64,000 nt of DNA, taken from positions 248,001 through 312,000 of the forward strand of contig JADKCP010000003.1 of assembly GCA_016718805.1 (NCBI GenBank). Reading direction: 5' to 3'. Under the pieces are notes generated by a model. That model saw only the letters and a program-made list of their open reading frames with translations, searched no databases and had not been told where the DNA came from. Below, piece by piece: positions 9,201 through 16,945 of the stretch (position 1 is its first letter; every line of letters begins with the position of its first letter). The stretch is from Bacteroidota bacterium. GTDB taxonomy: Bacteria; Bacteroidota; Bacteroidia; UBA4408. Made by a program: the position numbers and the translations under genes.

Positions 9201-10621
9201 GCAACCTGAATGTTTTTGTAACGGTATTTTTGAAATTCAAAGCTGGCTACAGTTCCATTTATTTCTGCATTAATATCGTTAATGTTCAGTCCACCACCTT
9301 CAATATTTACATCCAGGGTAATGTTTCTAAACACATCCATAAGTCCGTAATAGCTACCCAAATCAAATTCATTGGTAATTAGTTTTCCTTTGTAGGTAAC
9401 CGGTTTGTTTTCGGTTTTTTGTTTAAGTTGAATATCAGAAGCAATTGTTCCTAGCTTAGTGTCTAACTTACCATAAGCAACAAAATCGTTATAAAATCCC
9501 GTGAAATTTCCTTTAAATTTTAACTCGCCTAAACGCTCAATGTTATGAGGTAGTTGCAAATATTCTTTGTTAGTAAATGGGGCTGTGGGTATACTTTGCA
9601 AATCATGGTAATCAGTCGATAACTCGTCAATTTTGATGTGTACAAATGTCTCTTTCAGGTAAGGAAGTCCATTTAAATTAAAATCACCTAATAAATTTGA
9701 ATTTTTTCCAAAAGCAATTTTTACTTTTCTTCCGTTAAGGTCACTCACAGTGCCATGCACATCTCCACTCAAAGTCAGCATTTTTTTAATTCCTTCGAGT
9801 TCGGGAGCGAAGTAGGCAATGTCTTCCATTTCAACTAAACTTTTTTTAAATACAGCCGACATGTAGACTTTTTCTTCGAAGTTGTTAAAATCGTCCCATT
9901 CCTTAAAGCGAAAAGAAAGTAAGTCGGTTGAAACATGACTGTTGTTGGTTACGAAATCGAGGTTTTTATACAACATAAACACTTTGCTGAAACGCACATC
10001 AGCTTTGAATTTTTTGAGTTCAAATCCACTTATTTCTCGGGCCGATAAATTCGCTACATGTGCATTAACTGTATCACCATCAAGATACACATTGGCCAAT
10101 AAAGCATTAATGTTCTTCACATGTGCAGCGTTGTAATTGATTCCAAAATTTGGTGTAGTATCCTTTTGGTAGCGGTATGAAAAATCAACATTTTTAAGCT
10201 CAAAGTTTCGACACCACACACTCAGTGGTTTCGACTTGCTTTGACTAGTATCGTTGTTGCTAAACGCATCAGCAATGAATTGAAAGTTTAAATAGCGTTC
10301 GTTTTTATATTGAACAAGGTTGATGCGGGTATTACTAATTTGTGCAGATTTAAAAACAAACACATTTTTTTCGAGGTTGTAGTTTTTTACTTCCAGTTTA
10401 AGTTGCCCTACAAAAAGCAGGGTATCCTTATGTAAATCGCGAATAAATACATCTTCAAGTACAAAAGTTCTGAATAATTCTAAGTCAACTTTCCCAACTT
10501 GTACTTCTGTTTTTAACTTTTCGCTGAGGTAATCACTAATTTTATGTACCAATATGGTTTGTAACACGCTGCTCCGCATAAGGGCATATACGCCCAATAG
10601 CAGCAGTAGCAGCAAAGCCAC
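6203..10621 (-). CDS. tamB: TamB-like translocation/assembly protein (DUF490)
   Basis: This very long protein (1472 residues from the GTG at 10621) has one N-terminal membrane anchor, then beta-rich AsmA/TamB-type repeats, and a C-terminal TamB domain (about 1050-1440). It ends in a segment typical of the family (GDVNIDYKINKDGKFRVKAF). TamB spans the periplasm as a beta-taco groove and is linked to outer-membrane protein assembly and phospholipid transport. The true start is probably a little upstream: in-frame codons before the GTG encode IRITIKRIIKILKAIV, a basic-hydrophobic N-terminus that joins smoothly to the anchor, but no ATG exists before the in-frame stop. It is divergent from tsaD, a common arrangement in Bacteroidota. 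No TamA/BamA partner is seen here. Confidence 0.9.
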   Translation of the reverse strand: MALLLLLLLGVYALMRSSVLQTILVHKISDYLSEKLKTEVQVGKVDLELFRTFVLEDVFIRDLHKDTLLFVGQLKLEVKNYNLEKNVFVFKSAQISNTRINLVQYKNERYLNFQFIADAFSNNDTSQSKSKPLSVWCRNFELKNVDFSYRYQKDTTPNFGINYNAAHVKNINALLANVYLDGDTVNAHVANLSAREISGFELKKFKADVRFSKVFMLYKNLDFVTNNSHVSTDLLSFRFKEWDDFNNFEEKVYMSAVFKKSLVEMEDIAYFAPELEGIKKMLTLSGDVHGTVSDLNGRKVKIAFGKNSNLLGDFNLNGLPYLKETFVHIKIDELSTDYHDLQSIPTAPFTNKEYLQLPHNIERLGELKFKGNFTGFYNDFVAYGKLDTKLGTIASDIQLKQKTENKPVTYKGKLITNEFDLGSYYGLMDVFRNITLDVNIEGGGLNINDINAEINGTVASFEFQKYRYKNIQVAGNFAKNIFSGKFGIEEENVALTFDGDIDLTGNLPYLDFTTEIKKADLSKLNLFKTKNNINFSTIANVQLKGDDIDNLAGSIQLTNTNFIQNGKSVLVQNCELSSQFNPKERSMYLKSDFADAEIKGDFNLQNMGTTLRKMLANYIPAVVEVEDSKKNIPSQNFEFKFLAKKSEALSLVLFENLCIYSNTIASGSYNSLENTVKLTASAPLLEIFDKKITNLVVDSKNESNQLNLSLAAKNFMLTDSNSIKNVLIYASASNDSMKFKTQWVNNDLLNNKGKLSGYAAFEPNNKIAIHFAPSEIIVEDSLWTINSGNRVMIDKKAILFSNFILSHQKQTIKVVGLITDNESDKLAIDLTDFNLELLNPLMRKNDVLLKGIVNGSMTVSGLYSNLLFSSSLTFNSLSINDELLGEGSVLALWDNQKESIAINGRFLRGEIPTIGVSGFYYPNRSENNLDFELNFQKTQLKMLEKYTKDIVSKINGTATGDLIVSGSAKKPILTGTLELQRAGFLVDYLNTNYSFSAKVDFKKNEIAVPAFTLYDSNGNKAEVEGVVTHSYFNTIEYDFDLDAKKLFCLNTTAAQNNMYYGKAYASGLIKIYGDLKNVNINIDAKTEKGTQFNIPLSGSEEISENKFVTFIQKNDSTQHISGDYQVDLSGIQLNFDLEVTPDADVQLIFDSKIGDVIKGNGKGNLKMQINTSGQFNMYGDYTINSGDYLFTLKNVINKRFKIDQGSTISWNGDPYDAYVNINAIYKVRTSLFDLLQDENYKQRVPVDCQLKMTDKLFNPTIAFAIDLPNSDERIKNEVKSAIGYENEAELNKQVFSLLVLGRFIPPTDATRSTTTPTSSTNDFGVSSNSSELLSNQISNWLSQTNDQVKLGVKYSPGDEITNKELQVAVSTDLFNDRVSIDGNVGVANNPYAASNIVGDVNIDYKINKDGKFRVKAFNQSNNYATIANNGPYKQGIGVFYREEFDTWQELIKRYREKLVSVRKISAETPKTN

Positions 10622-10770
10622 AATAGCTTTTAATATTTTAATGATTCGTTTGATAGTAATACGAATTAACTGAATTAAAACAAGCCTAATTATGCATGAA
10701 AAGAAAAATTGTAAAAAGTGTTTTGTTGAAATTGAAAAAGAACGATTTCAAAAAATTCCAATCAATACAA

Positions 10771-10778
10771 TACCTTTG
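10771..10778 (+). promoter_or_regulatory. Bacteroidota -7 element before tsaD
   Basis: TACCTTTG fits TAnnTTTG and ends 17 bases before the tsaD start. No clear -33 TTTG is seen at the expected spacing, so the call rests on one element and its position. Confidence 0.4.
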
Positions 10779-10795
10779 TTGCAAATTTATCAATT

Positions 10796-11806
10796 ATGCC
10801 GCAACCAATCATAATTCTGGGAATCGAATCTTCCTGCGACGATACAGGTGCGGCTATTTTGGTTAATGACAAAGTTCTTGCCAATGTTGTAGCAGGTCAA
10901 AAAATACATGAGCAATACGGAGGTGTTGTTCCTGAATTGGCTTCACGTGCACATCAGTCTAACATAATACCTGTAGTAGATGCAGCTATTAAAAAGGCTG
11001 GCATAAGTAAGTCGCAAATTTCGGCGGTTGCATATACACAAGGTCCTGGTTTATTAGGTTCCTTGCTGGTAGGAGGTTCATTCGCTAAATCTTTTGCAGC
11101 AGCATTGCAAATTCCATTGCTGGAGGTAAATCACATGCAAGCACATATTTTGGCTCATTTTATTAATGAAGGTCAAGATATCCCTTCATTTCCATTTTTA
11201 TGTTTAACGGTTTCGGGTGGGCATACACAAATTGTGTTGGTAAAAGACTTTTTTGATTTTGAAATTTTAGGTGAAACACTAGATGATGCAGCTGGTGAAG
11301 CTTTTGACAAATCAGCTAAAATTTTAGGGCTTCCATATCCGGGCGGACCACTAATTGACAAGTATGCGCAATTAGGAAATCCACTCGCTTATAAATTTCC
11401 ATTACCCAAAATTGATGGATTGAATTTTAGTTTTTCGGGTTTTAAAACTGCAGTCCTCTATTTTATTAAAGAAAATACCAAAGCAAATGCTGATTTTTGT
11501 GTGCAGCATCAAAACGATATTTGTGCATCTATACAGCATGGTATTTTAAAAATATTGATGGATAAATTAATGATGGCAAGTAAGCTAACAGGTATTAATC
11601 AAATAGCTATAGCAGGAGGAGTTAGCGCCAACAGTGGTTTACGAAATGCTTTAGTCACAAATAAACTTGGTTGGAAGGTGTATATTCCTAAATTTGAATA
11701 TTGCACCGACAATGCAGCCATGATTGGAATAAGCGGTTATTTTAAGTTTCTTAGAAATGATTTTGCTACCTTATATTCAACACCTAAAGCTCGACTAACT
11801 TTTTAA
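10796..11806 (+). CDS. tsaD: tRNA N6-threonylcarbamoyladenosine transferase TsaD
   Basis: TsaD transfers the threonylcarbamoyl group to A37 of tRNAs that read ANN codons, together with TsaB and TsaE. The 336-residue protein has the ASKHA-fold start GIESSCDDTGAA, the metal-binding NHMQAH with His113 and His117, SGGHTQ, the KSFxA region, and the C-terminal CTDNAAMIG with the metal-binding Asp. Length and motifs are complete. The gene is divergent from tamB, and the next gene starts one base after its stop, so both are probably on one transcript. Confidence 0.97.
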   Translation: MPQPIIILGIESSCDDTGAAILVNDKVLANVVAGQKIHEQYGGVVPELASRAHQSNIIPVVDAAIKKAGISKSQISAVAYTQGPGLLGSLLVGGSFAKSFAAALQIPLLEVNHMQAHILAHFINEGQDIPSFPFLCLTVSGGHTQIVLVKDFFDFEILGETLDDAAGEAFDKSAKILGLPYPGGPLIDKYAQLGNPLAYKFPLPKIDGLNFSFSGFKTAVLYFIKENTKANADFCVQHQNDICASIQHGILKILMDKLMMASKLTGINQIAIAGGVSANSGLRNALVTNKLGWKVYIPKFEYCTDNAAMIGISGYFKFLRNDFATLYSTPKARLTF

Positions 11807-11807
11807 A

Positions 11808-12518
11808 ATGCGAAAAAGAAGTAGACTTACTTTTATGCTAATAATTGTGCTTAGCGCTTTCTTTTCAAAGAGAGCTATTTGCCAAGATAGTATTGTACTT
11901 CGATTCAATTATCCACAAAAAATACATGCTATCATTAAGTTTAATCCCATTCCAATTTTATGGGGACCGCTTGTATATACTGGCGAATATCGTTTACTTA
12001 CAGAATTTACAACTGCCAAACGCCAATCTACACAACTTGGAATTGGCTATTTAGGAAAGGGACTTATTTATAAAGCGGTTGAAGATAGTTTCGGGATTTT
12101 TGGTTCGCAAAAAGCCAAAATAAGTGGATTTCGAATACAAGCATCCCATCGTTTTTTCCCTTCACGTAAAAACTACTCCCCTCAAGGATTTTACATTTCT
12201 CCGCACATTTCCTATGCATTTGCAAAATTATCTACTCCAAACTTCAGGGCCAATAATTACTATATTGGTGAAAGTAACTTCAACATAAATTTACTGGTAG
12301 GTATTCAACTCTTTATCGCACGTACAGTTAGCGTCGATTTTTTTGGAGGCTTGGGATATAAAAAAATTAAATTTTGGGAACAATACGAAGACAGACCAAG
12401 AGTGTATTTTGATCCCTTTGATGGTAAAAAATCACTTTATAATTCAAACCTAAAACTGAACCTGGGTTTAAACTTCGGAATTGTAAGTAAAAAAATAAGG
12501 ACTTTACCGGCAAAGTAA
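11808..12518 (+). CDS. Secreted hypothetical protein, probable outer-membrane beta-barrel
   Basis: This 236-residue protein begins with a basic N-terminus and a hydrophobic signal segment ending near AICQ (residue about 26). The rest alternates hydrophobic and polar residues with many aromatics and glycines (GIGYLGKGL, VDFFGGLGYKKIKF), as in small 8-stranded barrels or DUF3575-like proteins. I see no catalytic motif. It starts one base after tsaD, so it probably shares that transcript, although the two roles need not be linked. It ends before a bidirectional terminator at 12646-12685. Function unknown. Confidence 0.75.
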   Translation: MRKRSRLTFMLIIVLSAFFSKRAICQDSIVLRFNYPQKIHAIIKFNPIPILWGPLVYTGEYRLLTEFTTAKRQSTQLGIGYLGKGLIYKAVEDSFGIFGSQKAKISGFRIQASHRFFPSRKNYSPQGFYISPHISYAFAKLSTPNFRANNYYIGESNFNINLLVGIQLFIARTVSVDFFGGLGYKKIKFWEQYEDRPRVYFDPFDGKKSLYNSNLKLNLGLNFGIVSKKIRTLPAK

Positions 12519-12645
12519 AACGATAGTCCTTTCCTTGAATCTTATTCTTTCATCACTCATTATCCAAAGGAGTATAATTGGTTAAAAATTTATTGCAACA
12601 CTGTACTAAACAGTTTCCCTTTTAAATAGGCCAATTTCGAAGCAT

Positions 12646-12685
12646 AAAAAAAGAGACAGCTCGAATAGAACTGTCTCTTTTTTTA
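12646..12685. terminator. Bidirectional terminator between convergent genes
   Basis: AAAAAAAGAGACAG and CTGTCTCTTTTTTT pair perfectly across an 11-base loop. It lies between the plus-strand barrel gene ending at 12518 and the minus-strand gene ending at 12698, with T runs in both directions. Confidence 0.85.
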
Positions 12686-12697
12686 AGTTGAAAAATA

Positions 12698-13174
12698 TTA
12701 TTTCTTCCTTTTCACTTTTTGTGTCCCACTATAAGTCCATTGTTTTTTTACTTTATCTTTTTTCGATAAAATAATAGTTCCTTCAATATCTTCGCCGGTA
12801 ACAGAACCTGTCCAGGCTAATTTTTCCTTATCGCCATTTACGCTTTCAGCAGTAAAATTAAATGTTTTTTCAAGTACTTGACTACCTTCAGTTTCTCCTT
12901 CTACATAAGCAGTATCTACCTCAACTGTGTACATTCCCGAATTGAGCATGAACTTTTCGTCCATGTATTTAGATTTGATTTTATTACCGGTAAAGGTCAT
13001 TTCATCCTTAATTGGCTTGGGTTTCTTTGCCCCATCTTCATTGATTTCAATTTCAAATATTTTCTTATCCAGTAATTTGTCTTTAACTACTTTAGCTTTT
13101 TGTGCGTATGCAATACCAGTAAAGGCTACAAAGCATAGGCTTAAGCTTAGTATTTTGAGCGAATTTAGTTTCAT
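12698..13174 (-). CDS. Small secreted hypothetical protein
   Basis: The protein has 158 residues with a clear Sec signal peptide (MKLNSLKILSLSLCFVAFTG to about AYAQ, residue 24). The mature part is lysine-rich and predicted mostly beta, with alternating segments such as DEMTFTGNKIKSKYM and KTFNFTAESVNGDKEKLAWT. It is probably periplasmic or surface-exposed. I recognise no family motif or catalytic residues. The overall pattern resembles small calycin-like or GLPGLI-like Bacteroidota proteins, but this is only a resemblance. It forms its own transcript, ending at the shared terminator. Confidence 0.75.
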   Translation of the reverse strand: MKLNSLKILSLSLCFVAFTGIAYAQKAKVVKDKLLDKKIFEIEINEDGAKKPKPIKDEMTFTGNKIKSKYMDEKFMLNSGMYTVEVDTAYVEGETEGSQVLEKTFNFTAESVNGDKEKLAWTGSVTGEDIEGTIILSKKDKVKKQWTYSGTQKVKRKK

Positions 13175-13284
13175 TGTGTTTTGGTTTTAGTAGATTAGAT
13201 TTTAAAAATATCTTTGACCAAAAGTAAAATATATTCCTACATAAAAGTTATTTCAATTAAAAAAATTCAACTTGCACTTTCCAA

Positions 13285-13818
13285 ATGCTAAAAATTGCCT
13301 TAGTTGGGCCTGAATCTACCGGCAAATCTACGCTTAGCGCGACTTTAGCTGAGTACTATGGAACAGCATTCGTGCCTGAATACGCGCGCAACTATATAGC
13401 CGGATTAACTCGCCCCTATTTGTTAGAGGACATAGTGCATATAGCCAAAAGTCAACTTGAATTAGAGAAATCCATCGAACTCTCTTCAAATAAAATTCAG
13501 TTTTGTGATACCAATTTATTAGTAACTAAAATATGGGCCCAAAATGCATTTAACTGTGTGCCTTCTTTTATTAACGAAAACTGGAAACCAAAGGATTATG
13601 TATTGCATCTATTAATGGATGTTGACATTCCTTGGCAGCCCGATCCATTGAGAGAGCATCCACATTTGCGCTCTTATTTGTTTGAAAAATACCATACAGA
13701 GCTGAAGCAAGAAGGAGCTAACTACAAAATAATTAAAGGTTTGGGAAATGAACGATTTGAAGCAGCAGTGAATGCAGTTGATGAAATCGTTACACAAAAT
13801 AGTTTAAGTAAGCTTTGA
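13285..13818 (+). CDS. NadR-like P-loop ATPase/kinase (AAA_28 family)
   Basis: The 177-residue cytoplasmic protein opens with a Walker A loop GPESTGKST (8-16), followed by VPEYARNYI, a segment typical of the kinase domain of NadR. That domain phosphorylates nicotinamide riboside. Later segments (FCDTNLLVTKIWA; DVDIPWQPDPLREHP, with the lid-type Arg) fit the same domain. The adenylyltransferase half of full NadR is absent, so this is a stand-alone kinase-like protein. Substrate is inferred from the family only. Its last 15 bases overlap the end of the convergent nth gene, leaving no room for a terminator. Confidence 0.8.
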   Translation: MLKIALVGPESTGKSTLSATLAEYYGTAFVPEYARNYIAGLTRPYLLEDIVHIAKSQLELEKSIELSSNKIQFCDTNLLVTKIWAQNAFNCVPSFINENWKPKDYVLHLLMDVDIPWQPDPLREHPHLRSYLFEKYHTELKQEGANYKIIKGLGNERFEAAVNAVDEIVTQNSLSKL

Positions 13819-14448
13819 AAAATACATACAGTATTCGCTTAGTTTACATTCAATGCAGTTAGGATTGCGGGCCTGGCAAACATAGCGACCATGTAAAATG
13901 AGCCAATGATGGGCTATCGCAATTTTATTTTTAGGAATAAAACGAACCAATTTCTTTTCAGTTTCAAGTGGAGTTTTTGAATTGAGGGTAAGTCCCAACC
14001 TATTTGATACACGAAAAACATGGGTATCTACAGCCATTGCAGGTTTTTGATAAACAACAGAGGCTATCACATTAGCCGTTTTGCGACCTACTCCGGGCAA
14101 TTTTTGCAAAAGTTCAATGTCGGAGGGAACAGTTCCCTTAAAATCATTCACTAACATTTGGGCCATTCCAACCAAATGCTTTGCCTTATTATTGGGATAA
14201 CTGATACTTTTAATGAATCCGAAAACTTCATCAACCGCTGCTAACGAAAGTAGCTCGGGTGTTGGAAAAGCCTTAAAAAGTAGCGGAGTGATTTGATTTA
14301 CACGCTTATCAGTACACTGCGCCGAAAGTATAACAGCTACTAATAGCTCATAGGGAGAACTATACTGCAATTCGGTTTCGGCTTGTGGTTGATGTTTACT
14401 AAAATAATCAATTACCTTTTCGAATCGCTGTTTTTGCGTAAGCTTCAT
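13804..14448 (-). CDS. nth: Endonuclease III (DNA glycosylase/AP lyase)
   Basis: Nth removes oxidised pyrimidines in base-excision repair. From the ATG at 14448 it has 214 residues, close to the E. coli length; an upstream ATG at 14490 would add 14 residues that look unlike Nth. The helix-hairpin-helix LPGVGRKTAN contains the catalytic Lys (Lys123), and AVDTHVFRVSNRLGL contains the catalytic Asp (Asp141). The C-terminus carries the 4Fe-4S ligands in the exact spacing C-x6-C-x2-C-x5-C (CQARNPNCIECKLSEYC). All functional residues are intact. Confidence 0.96.
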   Translation of the reverse strand: MKLTQKQRFEKVIDYFSKHQPQAETELQYSSPYELLVAVILSAQCTDKRVNQITPLLFKAFPTPELLSLAAVDEVFGFIKSISYPNNKAKHLVGMAQMLVNDFKGTVPSDIELLQKLPGVGRKTANVIASVVYQKPAMAVDTHVFRVSNRLGLTLNSKTPLETEKKLVRFIPKNKIAIAHHWLILHGRYVCQARNPNCIECKLSEYCMYFSKLT

Positions 14449-14657
14449 ACTTGTATTCTCTAATTCTGTAAATATCATTAAAAATATCAACTACGAACTT
14501 TTAAGCCGCACATTGAAATAAATAATCTTCCAGAAATCTGGATTACAAGTAGTTATATGCTTTTAATTAACACCGAATAGTACTGATGCATTAACAGGAG
14601 TGCTTCTACCACATTAAGAAATGCTGCACTTCTAACTAAAAGTATAAATCCAATCTA

Positions 14658-14837
14658 TTAATTCAACAACAATTCAATGTGCTTTATAGTTTTAGAAGGT
14701 ACAATACTCAATGCTTTTGAGTAATTTAAAAGGGCTTCAATAATTTCATCTGAAGGCTCAGGTATCCTTTCGGCGTTCACATTATTTAATTTAGAAGTGG
14801 AAAGTTTAACTTTTTTGAATGTAGAGGTTTTGTTCAT
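14658..14837 (-). CDS. Small hypothetical protein (59 residues)
   Basis: A complete short frame runs from ATG at 14837 to TAA at 14658. The product is basic at the N-terminus (MNKTSTFKKVKLSTSKLN), then has ERIPEPSDEIIEALLNYSKA, a predicted helix, and a second helix at the C-terminus. There is no signal peptide or membrane segment, so it is probably cytoplasmic. It lies downstream of the ECF sigma gene on the same strand, but a strong terminator at 14895-14935 separates them. The coding look (regular codon use, sensible helices) supports it as real; function is unknown. Confidence 0.55.
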   Translation of the reverse strand: MNKTSTFKKVKLSTSKLNNVNAERIPEPSDEIIEALLNYSKALSIVPSKTIKHIELLLN

Positions 14838-14894
14838 ATATTTTCGTTTAGTTATTCATTTAACGAAGATGTAATTTGAATATTGTGTAAGGTC

Positions 14895-14935
14895 AAAAAA
14901 AAATCACTGTTAAGCGTTAACAGTGATTTTTTTTG
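14895..14935 (-). terminator. Terminator after the ECF sigma gene
   Basis: AAAAAAATCACTGTTA and TAACAGTGATTTTTTT form a long perfect stem around a 4-base AGCG loop, with A and T runs on the two sides. It lies 16 bases beyond the sigma gene stop. Confidence 0.88.
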
Positions 14936-14950
14936 ATTCAATAAGACGTT

Positions 14951-15532
14951 TTATGAAAGTATCACTTTGTTTTCGTGCATGAGTTTGCGCAAACTTAATA
15001 TAGCATAACGCATACGTCCCAAAGCTGTGTTTATACTGATGTTTAGCTTAACAGCTATTTCTTTAAAGCTAAGTTCTTCATAATGCCTCAAAATCACAAT
15101 TTGCTTTTGATCCGGAGGCAATGCATCAATCATCCGAATTAGGTCAAGATGAATTTGCTTTTTTATAAGCTTGTCTTCAATATTGGAAACTTTTAAGTTT
15201 AGTGTATCAAATATATTGTATTCGTTACCACCACTTACCGTTTTCATTTTTTTGGAATCTCTAAAATGGTCCATTACCAAATTACGAGCAATGCGCAATA
15301 TCCATTGCACAAACTTGCCTTCTTCTTTGTACCCTTCTTTTTTTAAGCTATTAATTACTTTAATAAAGGTATCCTGAAAAATATCTTCAGCCAGTTCACG
15401 GTTCTGAACTTTTTGCCAAATCATGGTATAAACACTTTTTTTATGGCGCGTTATTAAATGTCCTAAAGAAGCCTCATGGCCACTAAGATACAAGTTGATA
15501 AGCTCGCTGTCGCTAAGTTGTGAAGTGTGCAT
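14951..15532 (-). CDS. ECF-type RNA polymerase sigma factor
   Basis: The 193-residue protein has sigma region 2 (about 20-95), with the DIFQDTFIKVI core-binding helix and the FVQWILRIARNLVMDHFR segment. Region 4 (about 130-185) has the helix-turn-helix LSFKEIAVKLNISINTALGRM. Regions 1 and 3 are absent, as in ECF factors. No anti-sigma gene is adjacent, so the trigger is not visible. Translation is probably controlled: the start codon is preceded by a strong AGGAGG Shine-Dalgarno site, rare in Bacteroidota, lying in the arm of a perfect 10-bp hairpin (see 15534-15597). The transcript ends at 14895-14935. Confidence 0.93.
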   Translation of the reverse strand: MHTSQLSDSELINLYLSGHEASLGHLITRHKKSVYTMIWQKVQNRELAEDIFQDTFIKVINSLKKEGYKEEGKFVQWILRIARNLVMDHFRDSKKMKTVSGGNEYNIFDTLNLKVSNIEDKLIKKQIHLDLIRMIDALPPDQKQIVILRHYEELSFKEIAVKLNISINTALGRMRYAILSLRKLMHENKVILS

Positions 15533-15533
15533 A

Positions 15534-15597
15534 GAAACCTCCTTTTTTAAATGAATAATTAAACTAAAAAAGTAGAAATTTTTCTATAGGAGGTTTC
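15534..15597 (-). promoter_or_regulatory. Hairpin hiding the Shine-Dalgarno site of the ECF sigma gene
   Basis: On the minus strand the leader reads GAAACCTCCT (15597-15588), 44 bases of mostly A/T, then AGGAGGTTTC (15543-15534), one base before the ATG. The two arms are perfectly complementary over 10 bp. The AGGAGG lies 5 bases from the start codon. If folded, the ribosome site is fully paired, so translation could depend on temperature, a ligand, a protein or an sRNA. Pairing and position are seen in the sequence; the regulatory role is inferred. Confidence 0.55.
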
Positions 15598-15765
15598 GTT
15601 TGGTTAGAGGTTAATATCTGTTAAAATTAAAGTGCTAACGCAGCAATTTTTTATTTATTGTGCGAATGCAAAAAAATATTTTTTTAGTAATTCAAATATA
15701 AACATTAATTCGACCGAAACAAATTTTATTTTTACGCTTGTTTCTAAAACAGTTATACGAAACCT

Positions 15766-15984
15766 ATGACACAAAGTTCGGAATTACTGATCGAGTTAGT
15801 AAAAGTTAAAATGCCTTTTGGACGCTATAAAGAAACTGTGTTGTGTAATTTACCAATTAGTTATCTCGAGTGGTTTAATCGAAAAGGATTTCCGGATGGT
15901 AAATTAGGGATGCTTTTACAAACCATGTACGAAATAAAGTTAAATGGTTTAACACATCTGTTAGAGCCATTAAAGAAATTTTAA
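15766..15984 (+). CDS. DUF3820 family protein
   Basis: This 72-residue protein has the compact DUF3820 signature: MPFGRYKETVLCNLPISYL, then a WFNRKGFPDGKLG turn and a C-terminal helix. The conserved GR/GKY-type start, LP..YL.W and GKLG elements are all present. These small cytoplasmic proteins have no firmly known function in Bacteroidota; database names such as putative quorum-sensing-regulated factor come from distant relatives. It is followed by the barrel gene on the same strand. Confidence 0.85.
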   Translation: MTQSSELLIELVKVKMPFGRYKETVLCNLPISYLEWFNRKGFPDGKLGMLLQTMYEIKLNGLTHLLEPLKKF

Positions 15985-16024
15985 AATACATTCGTGCTTG
16001 AAATTTCATTTTAAAACTTACACG

Positions 16025-16945
16025 ATGTCACATCGAATACTTCAAATCATTTTCTTTTTGTTTTCCTACACACAGTTCGCAGCTTTTGCTCAAGAATCAA
16101 ACGAGGAAACCTATAACGAAGAAGAAGCCACTGTTAAAGCCAAACGATTTCATGCAGGAATATACATAGGTAGCTATTTTGCCAATAATAAAACGGCATA
16201 CGTGTACGATGGCTATGGCTTTGACCTGGGTGGCCAAAGGAATACTTTTTACAACAGCTTTATGTACACTAAAATTGTGAATCAATACGGTGGGTATAAT
16301 GGCCAGCAGGATTTTATTGCCGAAGCACTTGGGGTGCAGCATGGCGACTGGACATTTACCGAAAGTGACATGCCGGTAAATATGCGCTATAATATTGCAT
16401 TTAATGTTGGATTAAACGGACGTTTCAGTGTTCGCGACAATGGTGCTATTATTATAAATGCAAATGCCTCTAAACTTACAGCAGCCGGAAATTTTACCAT
16501 TACAACAAATCCAAGGGTAAACAGTAATAATTTACAAAAAACCGTCAATACATTTGCAATAAACGGGGGCGAACAGCGATTGGCAATTCAAGTGGGATAT
16601 CAGCATTTAACAGGTGAAGCCGATGAAAAAATAAATTTTATTGTGGAAGGTGGATTAAATGCAACATTTGCAAAGTTCGATAAAAATGCCATTCAAATTA
16701 ATTCGCTCACCATTGATCTTACTACCTATTACGATCCTAATTTACCCAATGCAACTGCTGCTTCCAGACGTCCGGGTGGCGTAGGTTTTGGCGCCTTTGC
16801 AGGGATTGGGCTTAACTTTAATGTTAATGCGAAGACTAAGATTCAGTTGTTGTATTCTCCAACTTATGAGCAAATTAAGGTAGAAGTAAATCCACCACCC
16901 CGTTTGCAAAACGCAATAGGTTTGTGTTTGTTTTATGGATTATGA
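16025..16945 (+). CDS. Hypothetical outer-membrane protein
   Basis: From the ATG at 16025 the product has 306 residues with a good signal peptide (MSHRILQIIFFLFSYTQFAA, cleavage near AFAQ). An ATG at 15998 would add 9 residues ahead of it and is less likely. The mature part begins with an acidic linker (SNEETYNEEEATVKAKRF), then Gly/aromatic-rich beta segments (GIYIGSYFANN, GFGAFAGIGLNFNVNAK) and ends in aromatic-rich IGLCLFYGL, as outer-membrane barrels do. No known family is recognised. It overlaps by 6 bases the end of the convergent acpH-like gene. Confidence 0.75.
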   Translation: MSHRILQIIFFLFSYTQFAAFAQESNEETYNEEEATVKAKRFHAGIYIGSYFANNKTAYVYDGYGFDLGGQRNTFYNSFMYTKIVNQYGGYNGQQDFIAEALGVQHGDWTFTESDMPVNMRYNIAFNVGLNGRFSVRDNGAIIINANASKLTAAGNFTITTNPRVNSNNLQKTVNTFAINGGEQRLAIQVGYQHLTGEADEKINFIVEGGLNATFAKFDKNAIQINSLTIDLTTYYDPNLPNATAASRRPGGVGFGAFAGIGLNFNVNAKTKIQLLYSPTYEQIKVEVNPPPRLQNAIGLCLFYGL

